The notes under the pieces are model-generated. The model saw only the letters and a program-made list of their open reading frames with translations. It did no database searches and was not told where the DNA came from. Of a DNA stretch of 64,000 nt, positions 33,106 through 41,476 are shown one piece after another (positions within the stretch are counted from its first letter, which is position 1; each line of letters opens with the position of its first letter). Source of the stretch: Geodermatophilus aquaeductus (GTDB taxonomy: Bacteria > Actinomycetota > Actinomycetes > Mycobacteriales > Geodermatophilaceae); the NCBI RefSeq assembly GCF_900182545.1, contig NZ_FXTJ01000009.1, positions 124,001 to 188,000 on the forward strand, in the 5' to 3' direction. The translations under genes and the position numbers were made by a program.

Positions 33106-33381
33106 TCATCGGCAGAGCCGTAGCAGCCTCGCGTCGAGCCGCACCCCGTCCGGAGCGCCGGCGCGGTCGCCAGCCCGCGACTCGGCCCGACTCGCCAGGC
33201 TCCAGGCGCGCCCACTTCGGGACACCTTCGCTGTCAGCGAGACGATGTCCCGCGGGTCAGTCGACTCGACCTCGACCAGCCGGCCCGCCTCGAGCGGGTG
33301 GACCAACTGCTCCGCCGCTGGGCCGCGGGCAGCCGAGGGGACGCAAGCCCTCGACCGTGGCCTCAACCGCCCGAGCCCCAC
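33106..33381 (-). CDS. Possible hypothetical protein or 3' remnant
   Basis: This reading frame ends 25 bases before the small membrane protein gene on the same strand. Its last 65 residues (EAGRLVEVESTDPRDIVSLT and on to LDARLLRLC) have plausible protein character, but its 5' part overlaps the integrase scar at 33368 on the other strand. It may be the 3' end of a gene cut by integration. No family is recognised. Confidence 0.3.
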   Translation of the reverse strand: MGLGRLRPRSRACVPSAARGPAAEQLVHPLEAGRLVEVESTDPRDIVSLTAKVSRSGRAWSLASRAESRAGDRAGAPDGVRLDARLLRLCR

Positions 33382-33450
33382 CCAGGACGTCTACCTGGGC
33401 CGCGGGGTGGCCAGCCCCGAGGCGGCCGCGGCGCTGCAGCGCCTGCGCTG
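33368..33450 (+). pseudogene. Tyrosine integrase C-terminal remnant (scar 1)
   Basis: In frame this reads RPSPTQDVYLGRGVASPEAA and AALQRLR, the last 27 or so residues of a tyrosine recombinase including the catalytic Tyr (DVYLG). The stop codon of the sister copy (TGA at 38168) is replaced by TGG here. Nothing upstream in this frame is integrase-like, so only the tail remains. Confidence 0.7.
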
Positions 33451-33623
33451 GGCACCGGAACACACGCCTTTCGACCGCGGCTCGACACGGCCCTCGACGG
33501 GATCCGGAACTCCTGAGTTGTGCGTCGTATCTGCGTTGCAGCGACGCCCGCGGCGGACCTCAACGGCGCCTGACCTGCGGTTGTGCTCCCCCGCTTGGAC
33601 TCGAACCCATGACCCTGCGAGTT
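33373..33623 (+). repeat. Imperfect direct repeat, copy 1 (integrase tail plus tRNA-Asn end)
   Basis: About 250 bp that closely match 38092-38341. Shared segments include the integrase tail, CGACACGGCCCTCGACGGG, GTGCGTCGTATCTGCG, GCAGCGACGCCCGCGGCGGA and the tRNA-like end. The copies are separated by about 4.7 kb. Confidence 0.75.
33584..33623 (-). other. tRNA-Asn 3'-end fragment, att scar 1 (degenerate)
   Basis: Read on the minus strand this gives AACTCGCAGGGTCATGGG, then TTCGAGTCC and AAGCGGGGGAGCA: the second half of a tRNA from the anticodon loop to the acceptor end. The T stem no longer pairs well, unlike copy 2. No 5' half of a tRNA is present, so this is an attachment-site remnant, not a tRNA gene. 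Confidence 0.6.
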
Positions 33624-33989
33624 GATCCTGTGCGGGTCGGCAGCTGATGGTCGGCGACGAACAAGCAGGTCAGCGACGGTTCACGTCATCGGCTCACATC
33701 GGTCATCATCGGGCGTCGAGGGTGGTCTATAGGTCGTGAGTTGGTCGCATCGCGCCGCAGCGGAGGCCGGCGTACACCGCCCACTGGCCTGGTGCCGGCC
33801 CGGCGCCGGGCGTACATGCGGGCCGCCCATCCCCGGACACCGTGCTTGCTCTGGAGAGGCCAGGTCGCATCCCCGCCCGGCGGGACGACCGAGTACGACC
33901 TGGGACTCACCCGCCGGATCGACGCGCTGCTCCTCGAGCGGCTCCGTGCCGGGTCGTTCGCCCCTGTCTGCGGCCGGTCGCACTTCGGC

Positions 33990-34085
33990 CGTGAACGGCC
34001 GGGCGGCGGGGGGGATCAGCGGCTCGACCAGCGCCCACAGCTCGTCACAGATCAGCCGCTGCGGGCGGGGATGGCGTCGGCGACG
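33990..34085 (-). pseudogene. IS5-family transposase N-terminal remnant
   Basis: On the minus strand RLICDELWALVEPLIPP is the conserved N-terminal segment of IS5-family (IS4/5, DUF4096-type) transposases. The sequence after it does not continue as a transposase in any frame, so only about 20-30 residues remain. The rest of 33624-34396 holds no gene that I can support. Confidence 0.6.
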
Positions 34086-34396
34086 ACATGAGCCGCAGCC
34101 TGGGCTGATCTCTCCATAGCCGGAAGGGGCCCGACGACCCACTTCCGCAACGTCTTCGACGGGGCAGAACGCACCTCGCCTTCGCTTCTGAGTGGCCGCC
34201 ACAGCCGGAACGGCAGGGACGGTGCCCAGAGGCGATGGCGGCGGCGTCAACAGCCCGAAGCTCGGCACCCAGAGAAGTGGTCAGCAACGGTGGCGCAGCG
34301 GCGGAAGCCCTTATCGGCGGGCCTCACCCGGTGACGTTCCGGTGATGCCGTCGGCCGACGATGCTGATGCACCTCAGTCAAAGGGATGGCCTGCAC

Positions 34397-35392
34397 ATGG
34401 TGGTCAAGGTGGGCACGTTCAACGTCCTCAACCTCGCCCGGCCCGGCGAGCCCTACTACCCCGACGAGAAGCCCTACAGCGCCGCCGAGTACGAGAAGAA
34501 GGCGGCATGGATCGCCGGCCAGCTGGGCCGCATGAACGCCGACCTCGTCGGCTTCCAGGAGGTCTTCCACGAGGACGCGCTGCGCGACGTCTGCGCCCGA
34601 TCGGAGGAGTTCGGCGACGGCACCGTCGTGGCGCCGGGCGCGGACGGGGACAGTGGTCCGCGGCTCGGGCTGGCCAGCCGGTTGCCCGTCGACGGACAGG
34701 TCACGACCGTCACCGACTTCCCGGCCGGACTGGACGTCGCCGTCGACGGGATCGCCCTGCCGGTCGGCACGTTCAGCCGCCCGGTCCTGCGTGCGCGCGT
34801 GGTCCTCGACCCGGAGTCCGGAACGACCGCGACGGTTTTCGTCGCCCACCTGAAGTCCAAGCGCCTCATCCGCGCTCCGCAGGCTCCCGAGCACGACCCG
34901 CGCGAGGAGGCTCTCGGCAAGGCCCGGGCGCTCATCCGCCGCGCCGCCGAGGCAGCCGCCCTGCGCTTCCTGGTGCTCGAGGAGGTCGTCGGCACCGCGC
35001 AGCCGACCATGGTCCTCGGAGATCTCAACGACGCCGCCCGCGCCGTCACCACCGACATCATCACGGGCGACTCCCCCTCGCGGTTCTGGCCGGGAGAGCC
35101 CGACGTCCGCAGGGCCTACTGGGATCGGCTGCTCTACTCGGCACACGAGCTCACCGCCCGCCGCACCGGGCGGGACGTCAGCTACACGCACATCTTCAAC
35201 GGGCACTACGAGAACCTCGACCACGTCCTCGTGAGCCAGGAGTTCTACGAGCGCAACCCGCAACGCATCGGGGAGGTGCAGATCCTGCGGTACTTCAACG
35301 ACCACCTCGTCGACAGCCAGCTCAGCGACGACCGTCGCGACCGGATCGTCTCCGACCACGCGCAACTGGTCGCCGAGATCCGCCTCCGGTGA
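34397..35392 (+). CDS. Endonuclease/exonuclease/phosphatase family protein
   Basis: This 331-residue protein (ATG 34397; ATG 34361 also in frame) has the EEP fold: VGTFNVLNLARPG at the start, metal-binding Glu in DLVGFQEVF, TVFVAHLKSK, VLGDLNDAA and the closing SDHAQLV. Members cleave phosphodiesters or phosphomonoesters in nucleic acids, lipids or small molecules. There is no signal peptide. It lies inside the segment bounded by the two integrase/tRNA scars, next to a GH13 enzyme, so it is mobile-element cargo. Confidence 0.85.
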   Translation: MVVKVGTFNVLNLARPGEPYYPDEKPYSAAEYEKKAAWIAGQLGRMNADLVGFQEVFHEDALRDVCARSEEFGDGTVVAPGADGDSGPRLGLASRLPVDGQVTTVTDFPAGLDVAVDGIALPVGTFSRPVLRARVVLDPESGTTATVFVAHLKSKRLIRAPQAPEHDPREEALGKARALIRRAAEAAALRFLVLEEVVGTAQPTMVLGDLNDAARAVTTDIITGDSPSRFWPGEPDVRRAYWDRLLYSAHELTARRTGRDVSYTHIFNGHYENLDHVLVSQEFYERNPQRIGEVQILRYFNDHLVDSQLSDDRRDRIVSDHAQLVAEIRLR

Positions 35393-35486
35393 CCAGCGGC
35401 AGCGGGTCGTACCGGCGTTCCACGAGGGCGGCACGCGGCAGCGCGACCCGGCGGTTTTGATCTCACCTGACACCCGAGGGCCGCAG

Positions 35487-38234
35487 ATGCCGACGAACGT
35501 CACCATCCACTACGACAACTCCCAGGCCTTCGCCGATCCGCACCTCTGGGTCTGGTACGACGGCTCCGACGTGTCCGACGACTTCGCGAAGACCGGCCAG
35601 GACGCGTCCGGCCCGGTGTTCACCGTCCAGGTCCGGCGACCGGAGTTCCGCTTCATGTTCAAGGACGGCCCCGGCGGCTTCCCGGCCGTCTGGGAGGACG
35701 AGGCCCTCCGTCGGCGCCACCGGACCACACCGGGGCGCGAGATCTGGTGTCGGGCGGACAAGGCGTTCGTCTACGACGTGCCGCCGCGCCGGCCCGAGCC
35801 CCGTTCCGCGGCCGAACGACTCGCGACGATCACTCCCGCCAAGGGCTGCCATCATCTACCCGACACCGACGGTCCGTCCGGGCTCGGCGCAACCGTGCTC
35901 GCCAACGGCGGCACACTCTTCGGCCTCTACCAGCCGAACGCCGCGCGGGTGTACGTCGTCGGCACCTTCAACGACTGGCAGCAGCCGGGTCACCCGGCTC
36001 CGGACCCGGACCGGTTCCACGAACTCGCGCTCCACCGCGGCTACTCCGGCATCCCCAACCTCTGGCTCGGCGAGGTCCTGGACGCGGCTCCCGGCCACGA
36101 GTACAAGTACTTCGTCCAGGGCGGGGTGCCGAGGGACGGCTCGGGCCGCTCCGCCCGGTGGTGCACCGACCCCTTCGCCCGCCAGCTCGGTCCCGACGTC
36201 GGCCGTGCCAACGCGGTGATCGTCGATCCGACCGCCTACGGGTGGAGAGACCGGGCCTTCCGGACGCCCGACAGAGCCGGACTGGTCCTCTACGAGCTCA
36301 GCGTCTACGGCTTCACCGAGGACGACGGCGACATCGTGCGACCAGGGACGTTCGCCGGCGTCACGCAGCGAATCCGAGAGGGCTACTTCGACGACCTCGG
36401 GGTCACCGCGCTCTCCCTGATGCCGCTCGCCGAGTTCTCCGGGGTGCAGGGGCCGACAGCGCTGGGCTACAGCACGTCCGTCTTCCCGGCGGTCGAGCGG
36501 GACTTCGGCGCCCCCGACGACCTGCGCGCGCTGGTGGACGCGGCACACCAGCGGGACCTGACCGTCCTGCTGGACCAGGTCTTCAACCACACCAGCAACA
36601 GCGAGAACCCGCTCTGGCAGGCGATCCTGGAGAGCCCCCCGGAGGAGGGCTCGAGCGGCGGGGGGCTCTACTTCAGCGGCAGCACCCCGTGGGGCAACCG
36701 CGTCGCGACCGAGAAGCGCGACGTGCAGAACCTCCTGATCGACACGTGCAAGATGTTCCTCACCGAGTACCACGTGGACGGTTTCCGCTTCGACGCCACG
36801 CACACCTCGTACATGGACCACGGCTTCCTGCTCCGGCTGGCCGACGAGCTCACCCGGTTCAGACCCGACGTGATCCTGGTGGCCGAGAACCTCCCCAACC
36901 AGGCCGACCTCAACCGCTCCGGCTACGACGGCTTCTCCCAGTGGGCGGACCCGTTCCACGACAAGATGAAGGCCATGCTGCGCGAGGGCGTCTTCGCGGA
37001 CAGCCACTCCTTCAGCACGGACCGGCTAGGCGACGTCTGCTACTTCTCGCGCTCGGCCTACGCAGCGCACACCAACAACGCGGTCAACTACGTCGAGAGC
37101 CACGACGAGACCAGCGTGGCCTTCGAGGTCGGTACGAACCCGACGACGGACCACCCCGCCACCAAGGACCGCAAGGGGCGTCTGGGCCTGTTCGCCAGCA
37201 TCGTCGCGCTCGGCCTCCCCATGATCTACATGGGCCAGGAGTTCAACGTCGAGCGGGATCGCAACATCGTCAGCTTCACCTGGCCACCGGACGGCCCGGA
37301 CAGCAACGGCTTCTACCGCTGGGCCAGCCGACTCATCCGCCTGCGCCGGCGCTATCCCGCGCTGCGCATCGCCGGGAACGACCCGGCTCAGGACGGCCGC
37401 TTCACCTGGATCCTCGGACCCTGGCTCGACCCGGCGCACGGCGCGGAGCGCAAGGTCCTCGGCTGGCGGCTGCGCCCCGACGAGCTCGCCCACGAGGCGA
37501 TGGTCGTACTGCTCAACTTCGAGCCCTTCCCGGTCGGCGTCGACCTCGAGCTCGGCCTCGCCGGCAGCTGGGTGAAGCTCGCCGATCTCGACGCCGTCGA
37601 TGACATCCCGCCCCACGGCACCAACACGGCGACCGCTCCGACCGCCCTGCGCAGTGACGACGGCCGCTACAGCGGTTTCGAGCTGCCGAGTTCCAGCGGC
37701 TTCCTCTACAAGTGGGAGCTGATCCCAAGAAGCGCTTCACCACCGCTGAACCGACGCCTTGCCGTCCTGCACCGAGACCCAGCGCGCATTGATCGACGGG
37801 AACCCGACGTCGAAGCTCACAGCCGGCGAGCTGACCCGATGGATCCTCAACGGCGACAGCAGGTGGGACAGTTGCTGACCAGTGAAGGCAGTCGCACCCG
37901 CCGCCAGCACGTCGGTACGGGCAACGGCTGCGGGATACGCACAACACCAGCACCGACCTGCGCCGGGCCCTCGACCGCGCCGGCTTCGCCTGGGTCACCT
38001 CACACGTCTTCCGCACGACAGTGGCCACCCGGCTCGACGAGGCCGGGCTGTCTGCCCGGCAGATCGCCGACCACCTCGGCCACACCCGCCCGAGCCTCAC
38101 CCAGGACGTCTACCTGGGGCACGGAGTGGCCAGCCCCGAGGCGGCCGCGGCGCTGCAGCGCCTGCGCTGACCACCGCGCCACGCGTCGTCCGATGACGGC
38201 TCGACACGGCCCTCGACGGGCCTGGTGCTGCTGA
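35487..38234 (+). CDS. GH13 alpha-glucan-active enzyme with read-through tail
   Basis: The frame encodes 915 residues from ATG 35487. An N-terminal beta domain is followed by a CBM48-like module (FGLYQPNAARVYVVGTFNDW) and a GH13 barrel with LLDQVFNHTS, VDGFRFDATH (nucleophile Asp), ILVAENLPNQ (acid/base Glu) and YVESHDETSV (third Asp). Motif wording and the SHDE segment resemble 1,4-alpha-glucan branching enzymes; a debranching or hydrolytic role is not excluded. The normal end would be near SSSGFLYKWE (about 37720). After that the frame runs about 165 residues through the integrase scar out of frame and the tRNA flank, giving a basic Arg/Pro-rich tail. The native stop was probably lost at a recombination junction. 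Confidence 0.82.
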   Translation: MPTNVTIHYDNSQAFADPHLWVWYDGSDVSDDFAKTGQDASGPVFTVQVRRPEFRFMFKDGPGGFPAVWEDEALRRRHRTTPGREIWCRADKAFVYDVPPRRPEPRSAAERLATITPAKGCHHLPDTDGPSGLGATVLANGGTLFGLYQPNAARVYVVGTFNDWQQPGHPAPDPDRFHELALHRGYSGIPNLWLGEVLDAAPGHEYKYFVQGGVPRDGSGRSARWCTDPFARQLGPDVGRANAVIVDPTAYGWRDRAFRTPDRAGLVLYELSVYGFTEDDGDIVRPGTFAGVTQRIREGYFDDLGVTALSLMPLAEFSGVQGPTALGYSTSVFPAVERDFGAPDDLRALVDAAHQRDLTVLLDQVFNHTSNSENPLWQAILESPPEEGSSGGGLYFSGSTPWGNRVATEKRDVQNLLIDTCKMFLTEYHVDGFRFDATHTSYMDHGFLLRLADELTRFRPDVILVAENLPNQADLNRSGYDGFSQWADPFHDKMKAMLREGVFADSHSFSTDRLGDVCYFSRSAYAAHTNNAVNYVESHDETSVAFEVGTNPTTDHPATKDRKGRLGLFASIVALGLPMIYMGQEFNVERDRNIVSFTWPPDGPDSNGFYRWASRLIRLRRRYPALRIAGNDPAQDGRFTWILGPWLDPAHGAERKVLGWRLRPDELAHEAMVVLLNFEPFPVGVDLELGLAGSWVKLADLDAVDDIPPHGTNTATAPTALRSDDGRYSGFELPSSSGFLYKWELIPRSASPPLNRRLAVLHRDPARIDRREPDVEAHSRRADPMDPQRRQQVGQLLTSEGSRTRRQHVGTGNGCGIRTTPAPTCAGPSTAPASPGSPHTSSARQWPPGSTRPGCLPGRSPTTSATPARASPRTSTWGTEWPAPRRPRRCSACADHRATRRPMTARHGPRRAWCC
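37934..38170 (+). pseudogene. Tyrosine integrase C-terminal remnant (scar 2)
   Basis: In a frame different from the GH13 read-through the sequence reads NTSTDLRRALDRAGFAWVTS, HVFRTTVATRLDEAGLSARQ, IADHLGHTRPSLTQDVYLGH and ends at TGA 38168-38170. It keeps the HxxR, GH and Tyr active-site elements of a tyrosine recombinase but lacks the N-terminal two thirds. It is the longer twin of the remnant at 33368. Confidence 0.8.
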
Positions 38235-38341
38235 GTTTGTGCGTCGTATCTGCGTCGCAGCGACGCCCGCGGCGGACCTTACAGGCGCCTGACCTGCGGT
38301 TTTGCTCCCCCGATTGGACTCGAACCAATAACCCTGCGATT
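38092..38341 (+). repeat. Imperfect direct repeat, copy 2 (integrase tail plus tRNA-Asn end)
   Basis: Partner of 33373-33623. Both copies have the same order: integrase tail, about 130 bp of shared spacer, then a tRNA 3' end on the minus strand. Confidence 0.75.
38303..38341 (-). other. tRNA-Asn 3'-end fragment, att scar 2
   Basis: On the minus strand AATCGCAGGGTTATTGG is followed by TTCGAGT, CCAAT and CGGGGGAGCA. The T stem ATTGG/CCAAT is perfect, the acceptor strand CGGGGGA is followed by G, and the wording matches actinobacterial tRNA-Asn from the anticodon loop to the 3' end. The 5' half is absent, so this is an attL/attR identity block of an integrative element. Confidence 0.7.
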
Positions 38342-38492
38342 GGCCGGTCGCACCTCACCGCTACTGCCTCCCTTGGGCCGATACAACCCCTTGAGCAGGC
38401 ACTTTGCTGGGTTGATCACGCCGTTGCAGACCCGTCCACACCCCTGTTCGCTCTTGATTGATGGGGGAAAAATGGGGCTAAGGTGGGGCGCC

Positions 38493-39635
38493 ATGGGACG
38501 TCCGCCGCTGGGCCTGGGCACCGCCGGCGCCATCCGTTACTACAAGACTGCCACCGGCTACCGCGCCCGCGTGCTCGTCCGGGACTACGACGGCCACGTC
38601 CGGGCGCTGGAGCGGCGCGCGTTGAGCAAGACCGCCGCCGAGCGGGCACTCAAGCTGGCCCTGCGCGACCGCACCCCCGCCCAGGCCCGCGGCGAGCTCA
38701 CCGCCGACAGCCGGGTAACGGTGCTGGCTGAGACCTGGTACGCCGGGCTCGACGGCCTGTCCCCCATCACGATGCAGGCCTACCGCGACCGCCTCGACCG
38801 CCAGCTCCTCCCCCGCCTCGGCCAGGTCCGGATCCGGGAGCTGAGCGTGGGCACCCTGGACCGGCACCTGCGCGCCATCACCGACACCCACGGCGTCGCC
38901 ACCGCCCGGATGTGCCGCTCGGTGCTCTCGGGCATGTGCACGCTGGCCGCCCGCCACGACGTTCTGGCCCAGAACCCGGTCCGCGCTCTGGGCCCGGTCA
39001 CCGGGCGAGCCAAGAAGGCGCCGCGCGCACTCACCGTGCCCCAGCTGCGCCAACTGCGCGCCGCCCTGTCCTACGACGAGCAGGCCATCGCCCGGGATGT
39101 GCCCGACCTGGTCGCCTTCCTGATGGCCACCGGGATGCGCATCGGCGAGGCCTGCGGCCTGACGTGGGACGCCGTGAATCTCGAGGCGGGCACGATCGAG
39201 GTGCGGGCCGCCGCGGTGCGGGTCCGCGGGCGGGGCCTGGTCGTCAAGGCCACCAAGACCGATACCGGCGCTCGCACCCTGATGCTCCCACGCTGGTGCG
39301 TGGCGATGCTGCGCGACCGAGCCGAACGCCTCGACCTGCCGGCGGCCAGCTGCAGTAGCCGGCCGGTGTTCCCCGCTCCCCTGGGCGGCTGGCGCGATCC
39401 CTCCAACACCCAGGCCGACCTGCGGGAGGCCTTCGTCGCCGCCGGCTTCGACTGGGTCACCTCCCACGTCTTCCGCAAGACCGTGGCAACCCTCATGGAC
39501 CACGCCGGCCTGTCCTCGCGGGCCGCGGCCGACCAACTCGGCCATGCCAACACGTCCATGACCACCGATGTGTACTTCGGCCGCAAGGTCGCCGCCACCG
39601 GCGCCGCCGCCGTCCTGGAGACCCTCGCAACTTGA
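38493..39635 (+). CDS. Tyrosine-type site-specific integrase
   Basis: This 380-residue protein is predicted from ATG 38493 (AAGGTGG upstream); a longer frame exists but the family normally begins GRPPLGLGT. An N-terminal arm-binding domain and a SAM-like core-binding domain (LAETWYAGLDGLSPITMQAY) precede the catalytic domain with Arg in ATGMRIGEACGL, HVFRKT (HxxR), LGHANTS and catalytic Tyr in TDVYFGRK. It looks intact. Its C-terminus is clearly related to the two scars but not identical, so it belongs to a different element of the same family. It begins about 150 bases from the tRNA-Asn end. Confidence 0.9.
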   Translation: MGRPPLGLGTAGAIRYYKTATGYRARVLVRDYDGHVRALERRALSKTAAERALKLALRDRTPAQARGELTADSRVTVLAETWYAGLDGLSPITMQAYRDRLDRQLLPRLGQVRIRELSVGTLDRHLRAITDTHGVATARMCRSVLSGMCTLAARHDVLAQNPVRALGPVTGRAKKAPRALTVPQLRQLRAALSYDEQAIARDVPDLVAFLMATGMRIGEACGLTWDAVNLEAGTIEVRAAAVRVRGRGLVVKATKTDTGARTLMLPRWCVAMLRDRAERLDLPAASCSSRPVFPAPLGGWRDPSNTQADLREAFVAAGFDWVTSHVFRKTVATLMDHAGLSSRAAADQLGHANTSMTTDVYFGRKVAATGAAAVLETLAT

Positions 39636-39813
39636 GACCTCGGCGTCCGCCTCATCCGGGGCGACCCGCCCACCACACCATGACCGCCGGCATTGCGCTT
39701 CTCGCCGCCGGCGTCCTGATCATCGGGTTGGGCGCGTACTGACGGGTGCCGCGTCCCAGGCCGGCCGCCCCGGCTGTGGCCTGCTGGAGTGCCGAACGGT
39801 GGGGCGCCCTACG

Positions 39814-39890
39814 CCCGGCACCCGGCACCCGGCACCCGGCACCCGGCACCCGGCACCCGGCACCCGGCACCCGGCACCCGGCACCCGGCA
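39814..39890. repeat. Eleven perfect tandem copies of a 7-bp unit
   Basis: CCCGGCA is repeated eleven times without a mismatch, in the 285-bp gap between the integrase and the second EEP gene. The unit is not a multiple of three, and the repeat lies about 30 bases downstream of the EEP stop. The rest of this gap shows no gene. Confidence 0.95.
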
Positions 39891-39920
39891 TGGCGGATTG
39901 GAGCCCGCCGGCTGGTCGGA

Positions 39921-40865
39921 CTACAGGTCGAAGCGGGCGAGAACGGGGCGGTGGTCCGACGGCGGCTCACCGGCCGCCCGCGGTGCCAGCTGGGGAGCCA
40001 CGCCGACGCTGGGCACGTCGAGAGGTATCGCGGCGGCCTCGAGCACCCGCGGGGTCATCGTGTGGGAGATGAGGATGTGGTCGATCAGCTCCGGTCGGCC
40101 CTGGTTGATGCGCGACCAGTTGTCCGGCGGGGACATCCAGTAGCCGGTGGCCCACAGCCGCTGGCCGTCACCGCGGTCGGGGCGGTCGAATCCGCCGGTG
40201 CCGAACTGCGACCCGGGCGGGCCGAGGAGCAGCTGAGTGGTGGCGGCGTCCAGGGTGTCGTTCAGATCGCCGCAGATCAGCACCGGGCGGTCGGCCTCCT
40301 CACCGGCCAGCGTGCCGGTCGCCCACTCCCGCAGGGCGGCGGCCTCGGCCGCGCGCCGGTTGAGGGCGTAGACGCCGTAGCGGGCCCGCTCCCCCTCGTC
40401 GGTGGTGTCGAACCGGCCGCCGGGGAAACTGAGCAGCTTGGACTTCAGGTGCGCGGTCACCGCGCGGACCTCGGCGCCGGTCTCGGTGCTGCAGGTGACG
40501 GCCAGCCCGCCCCGGCCCAGCTGGGTGATCGCGGTGCCGTCGTCATCGACGGTTACCGGTGACAGCCGCACCGGCAGGTCGACCACCTCAGCCACATCGG
40601 TCAGCGGCCGCGGGGACAGCCAGGCCACGCGGATCGGGTGCCGGGCCTCGAAGTGGTTCGACACGACGCTGCTCCAGTCCGCGCCGAGACGGGTCCGCAG
40701 CGCCTCCAGAGCGGCGTCGTCGCCGACCTCCTGCAGGGCGACCGCATCCGGGTGCGCGGCGGCGATGACCGCGGCCAGCGCGTCGAGCTTGGCGCTGAAA
40801 TCCGCCTGTCCGGCCGGGCCGGGCGTGAACAGGTTCTCCACATTCCAACTCAGCACGGTGAACAT
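39921..40865 (-). CDS. Endonuclease/exonuclease/phosphatase family protein
   Basis: This 314-residue protein is predicted from ATG 40865. It begins FTVLSWNVENLF, has the metal-binding Glu in AVALQEVGDD, VTAHLKSKLLSFPGGRF, VLICGDLNDTLDAAT and ends PPSDHRPVLARFDL, all EEP-fold landmarks. It has no signal peptide. It is distantly related to the EEP protein at 34.4 kb; both lie in the accessory region. The substrate cannot be assigned. The upstream gap 40866-41137 holds no gene that I can support. Confidence 0.87.
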   Translation of the reverse strand: MFTVLSWNVENLFTPGPAGQADFSAKLDALAAVIAAAHPDAVALQEVGDDAALEALRTRLGADWSSVVSNHFEARHPIRVAWLSPRPLTDVAEVVDLPVRLSPVTVDDDGTAITQLGRGGLAVTCSTETGAEVRAVTAHLKSKLLSFPGGRFDTTDEGERARYGVYALNRRAAEAAALREWATGTLAGEEADRPVLICGDLNDTLDAATTQLLLGPPGSQFGTGGFDRPDRGDGQRLWATGYWMSPPDNWSRINQGRPELIDHILISHTMTPRVLEAAAIPLDVPSVGVAPQLAPRAAGEPPSDHRPVLARFDL

Positions 40866-41137
40866 GGCGGCCCCTCCCGCGGTCAGGCCAACAACCGGGC
40901 CCACCGCCGTGCCCCGAGAGTAGGTGAGGCGGGGCGGCACTCGGCTCGGCCGACCGGCCGCAGTTCGCCGCCGGTCGGCCGCCGGTGTCATCTCGGTGAG
41001 CCCTGCGCCACTGCTTCCGTCGTGTGCTCGCAGCTCCAGGCGCGCGGGGGCGCTCCATGGCGTCGCGGACCTGCGGTGTCCGCGCGACCGCCGGTCCCGC
41101 GCGGGAGGTCCTGACCAGCGGTCAGGCGGTGACGGTG

Positions 41138-41476
41138 TCAGTTGCCGGCGGCTCGGTACTGCTCGACGACGCCGGCCTTGATCCGGCCGTGCGGGGAAAC
41201 CTCGATGCCCCGCCCGGCAGCCCACGCGCGGACAGCGGCCGGGTCATAACCCGAATAGGCGGGCTTCGCCGGCTGAACGGAGCGACGACCTCGGCTCGGC
41301 GGAACCTTCCGGGCGGCCTTGACGTAGCGGGACAGCTCCTCGCGCATCGCCGCGGCGTTCTCGTCAGTCAGGTCGATCTCGTACTCTGCGTCTTCGAGAG
41401 CAAACTTCACGGTCGCGCTGGCTGGCGTCTCGCCATCCAGGTCATCAACCAGTAGGACCTCGGTTCTAGTAGCCAC
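41138..41476 (-). CDS. lsr2: Lsr2-family nucleoid-associated xenogeneic silencer
   Basis: This 112-residue protein has the Lsr2 N-terminal dimerisation domain (TEVLLVDDLDGETPASATVK, FALEDAEYEIDLTDENAAAM) and the C-terminal DNA-binding domain (YDPAAVRAWAAGRGIEVS, PHGRIKAGVVEQYRAA). The AT-hook-like RGR motif of typical Lsr2 is HGR here, which may weaken minor-groove binding. Lsr2 proteins coat AT-rich, horizontally acquired DNA and silence it. This copy sits among an integrase, EEP genes and an IS element, so it may be an element-borne paralogue rather than the housekeeping gene. Confidence 0.9.
   Translation of the reverse strand: MATRTEVLLVDDLDGETPASATVKFALEDAEYEIDLTDENAAAMREELSRYVKAARKVPPSRGRRSVQPAKPAYSGYDPAAVRAWAAGRGIEVSPHGRIKAGVVEQYRAAGN

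Noticed and set aside
33584..33623. Functional tRNA gene on the minus strand
   Set aside because: Only the 3' half is present and the T stem is degraded; no D arm or anticodon arm precedes it.
38303..38341. Functional tRNA-Asn gene
   Set aside because: The 5' half is missing; the DNA beyond 38346 does not form a D arm or an acceptor strand.
39814..39890. CRISPR array
   Set aside because: The repeat unit is 7 bp with no spacers; it is a simple tandem repeat.
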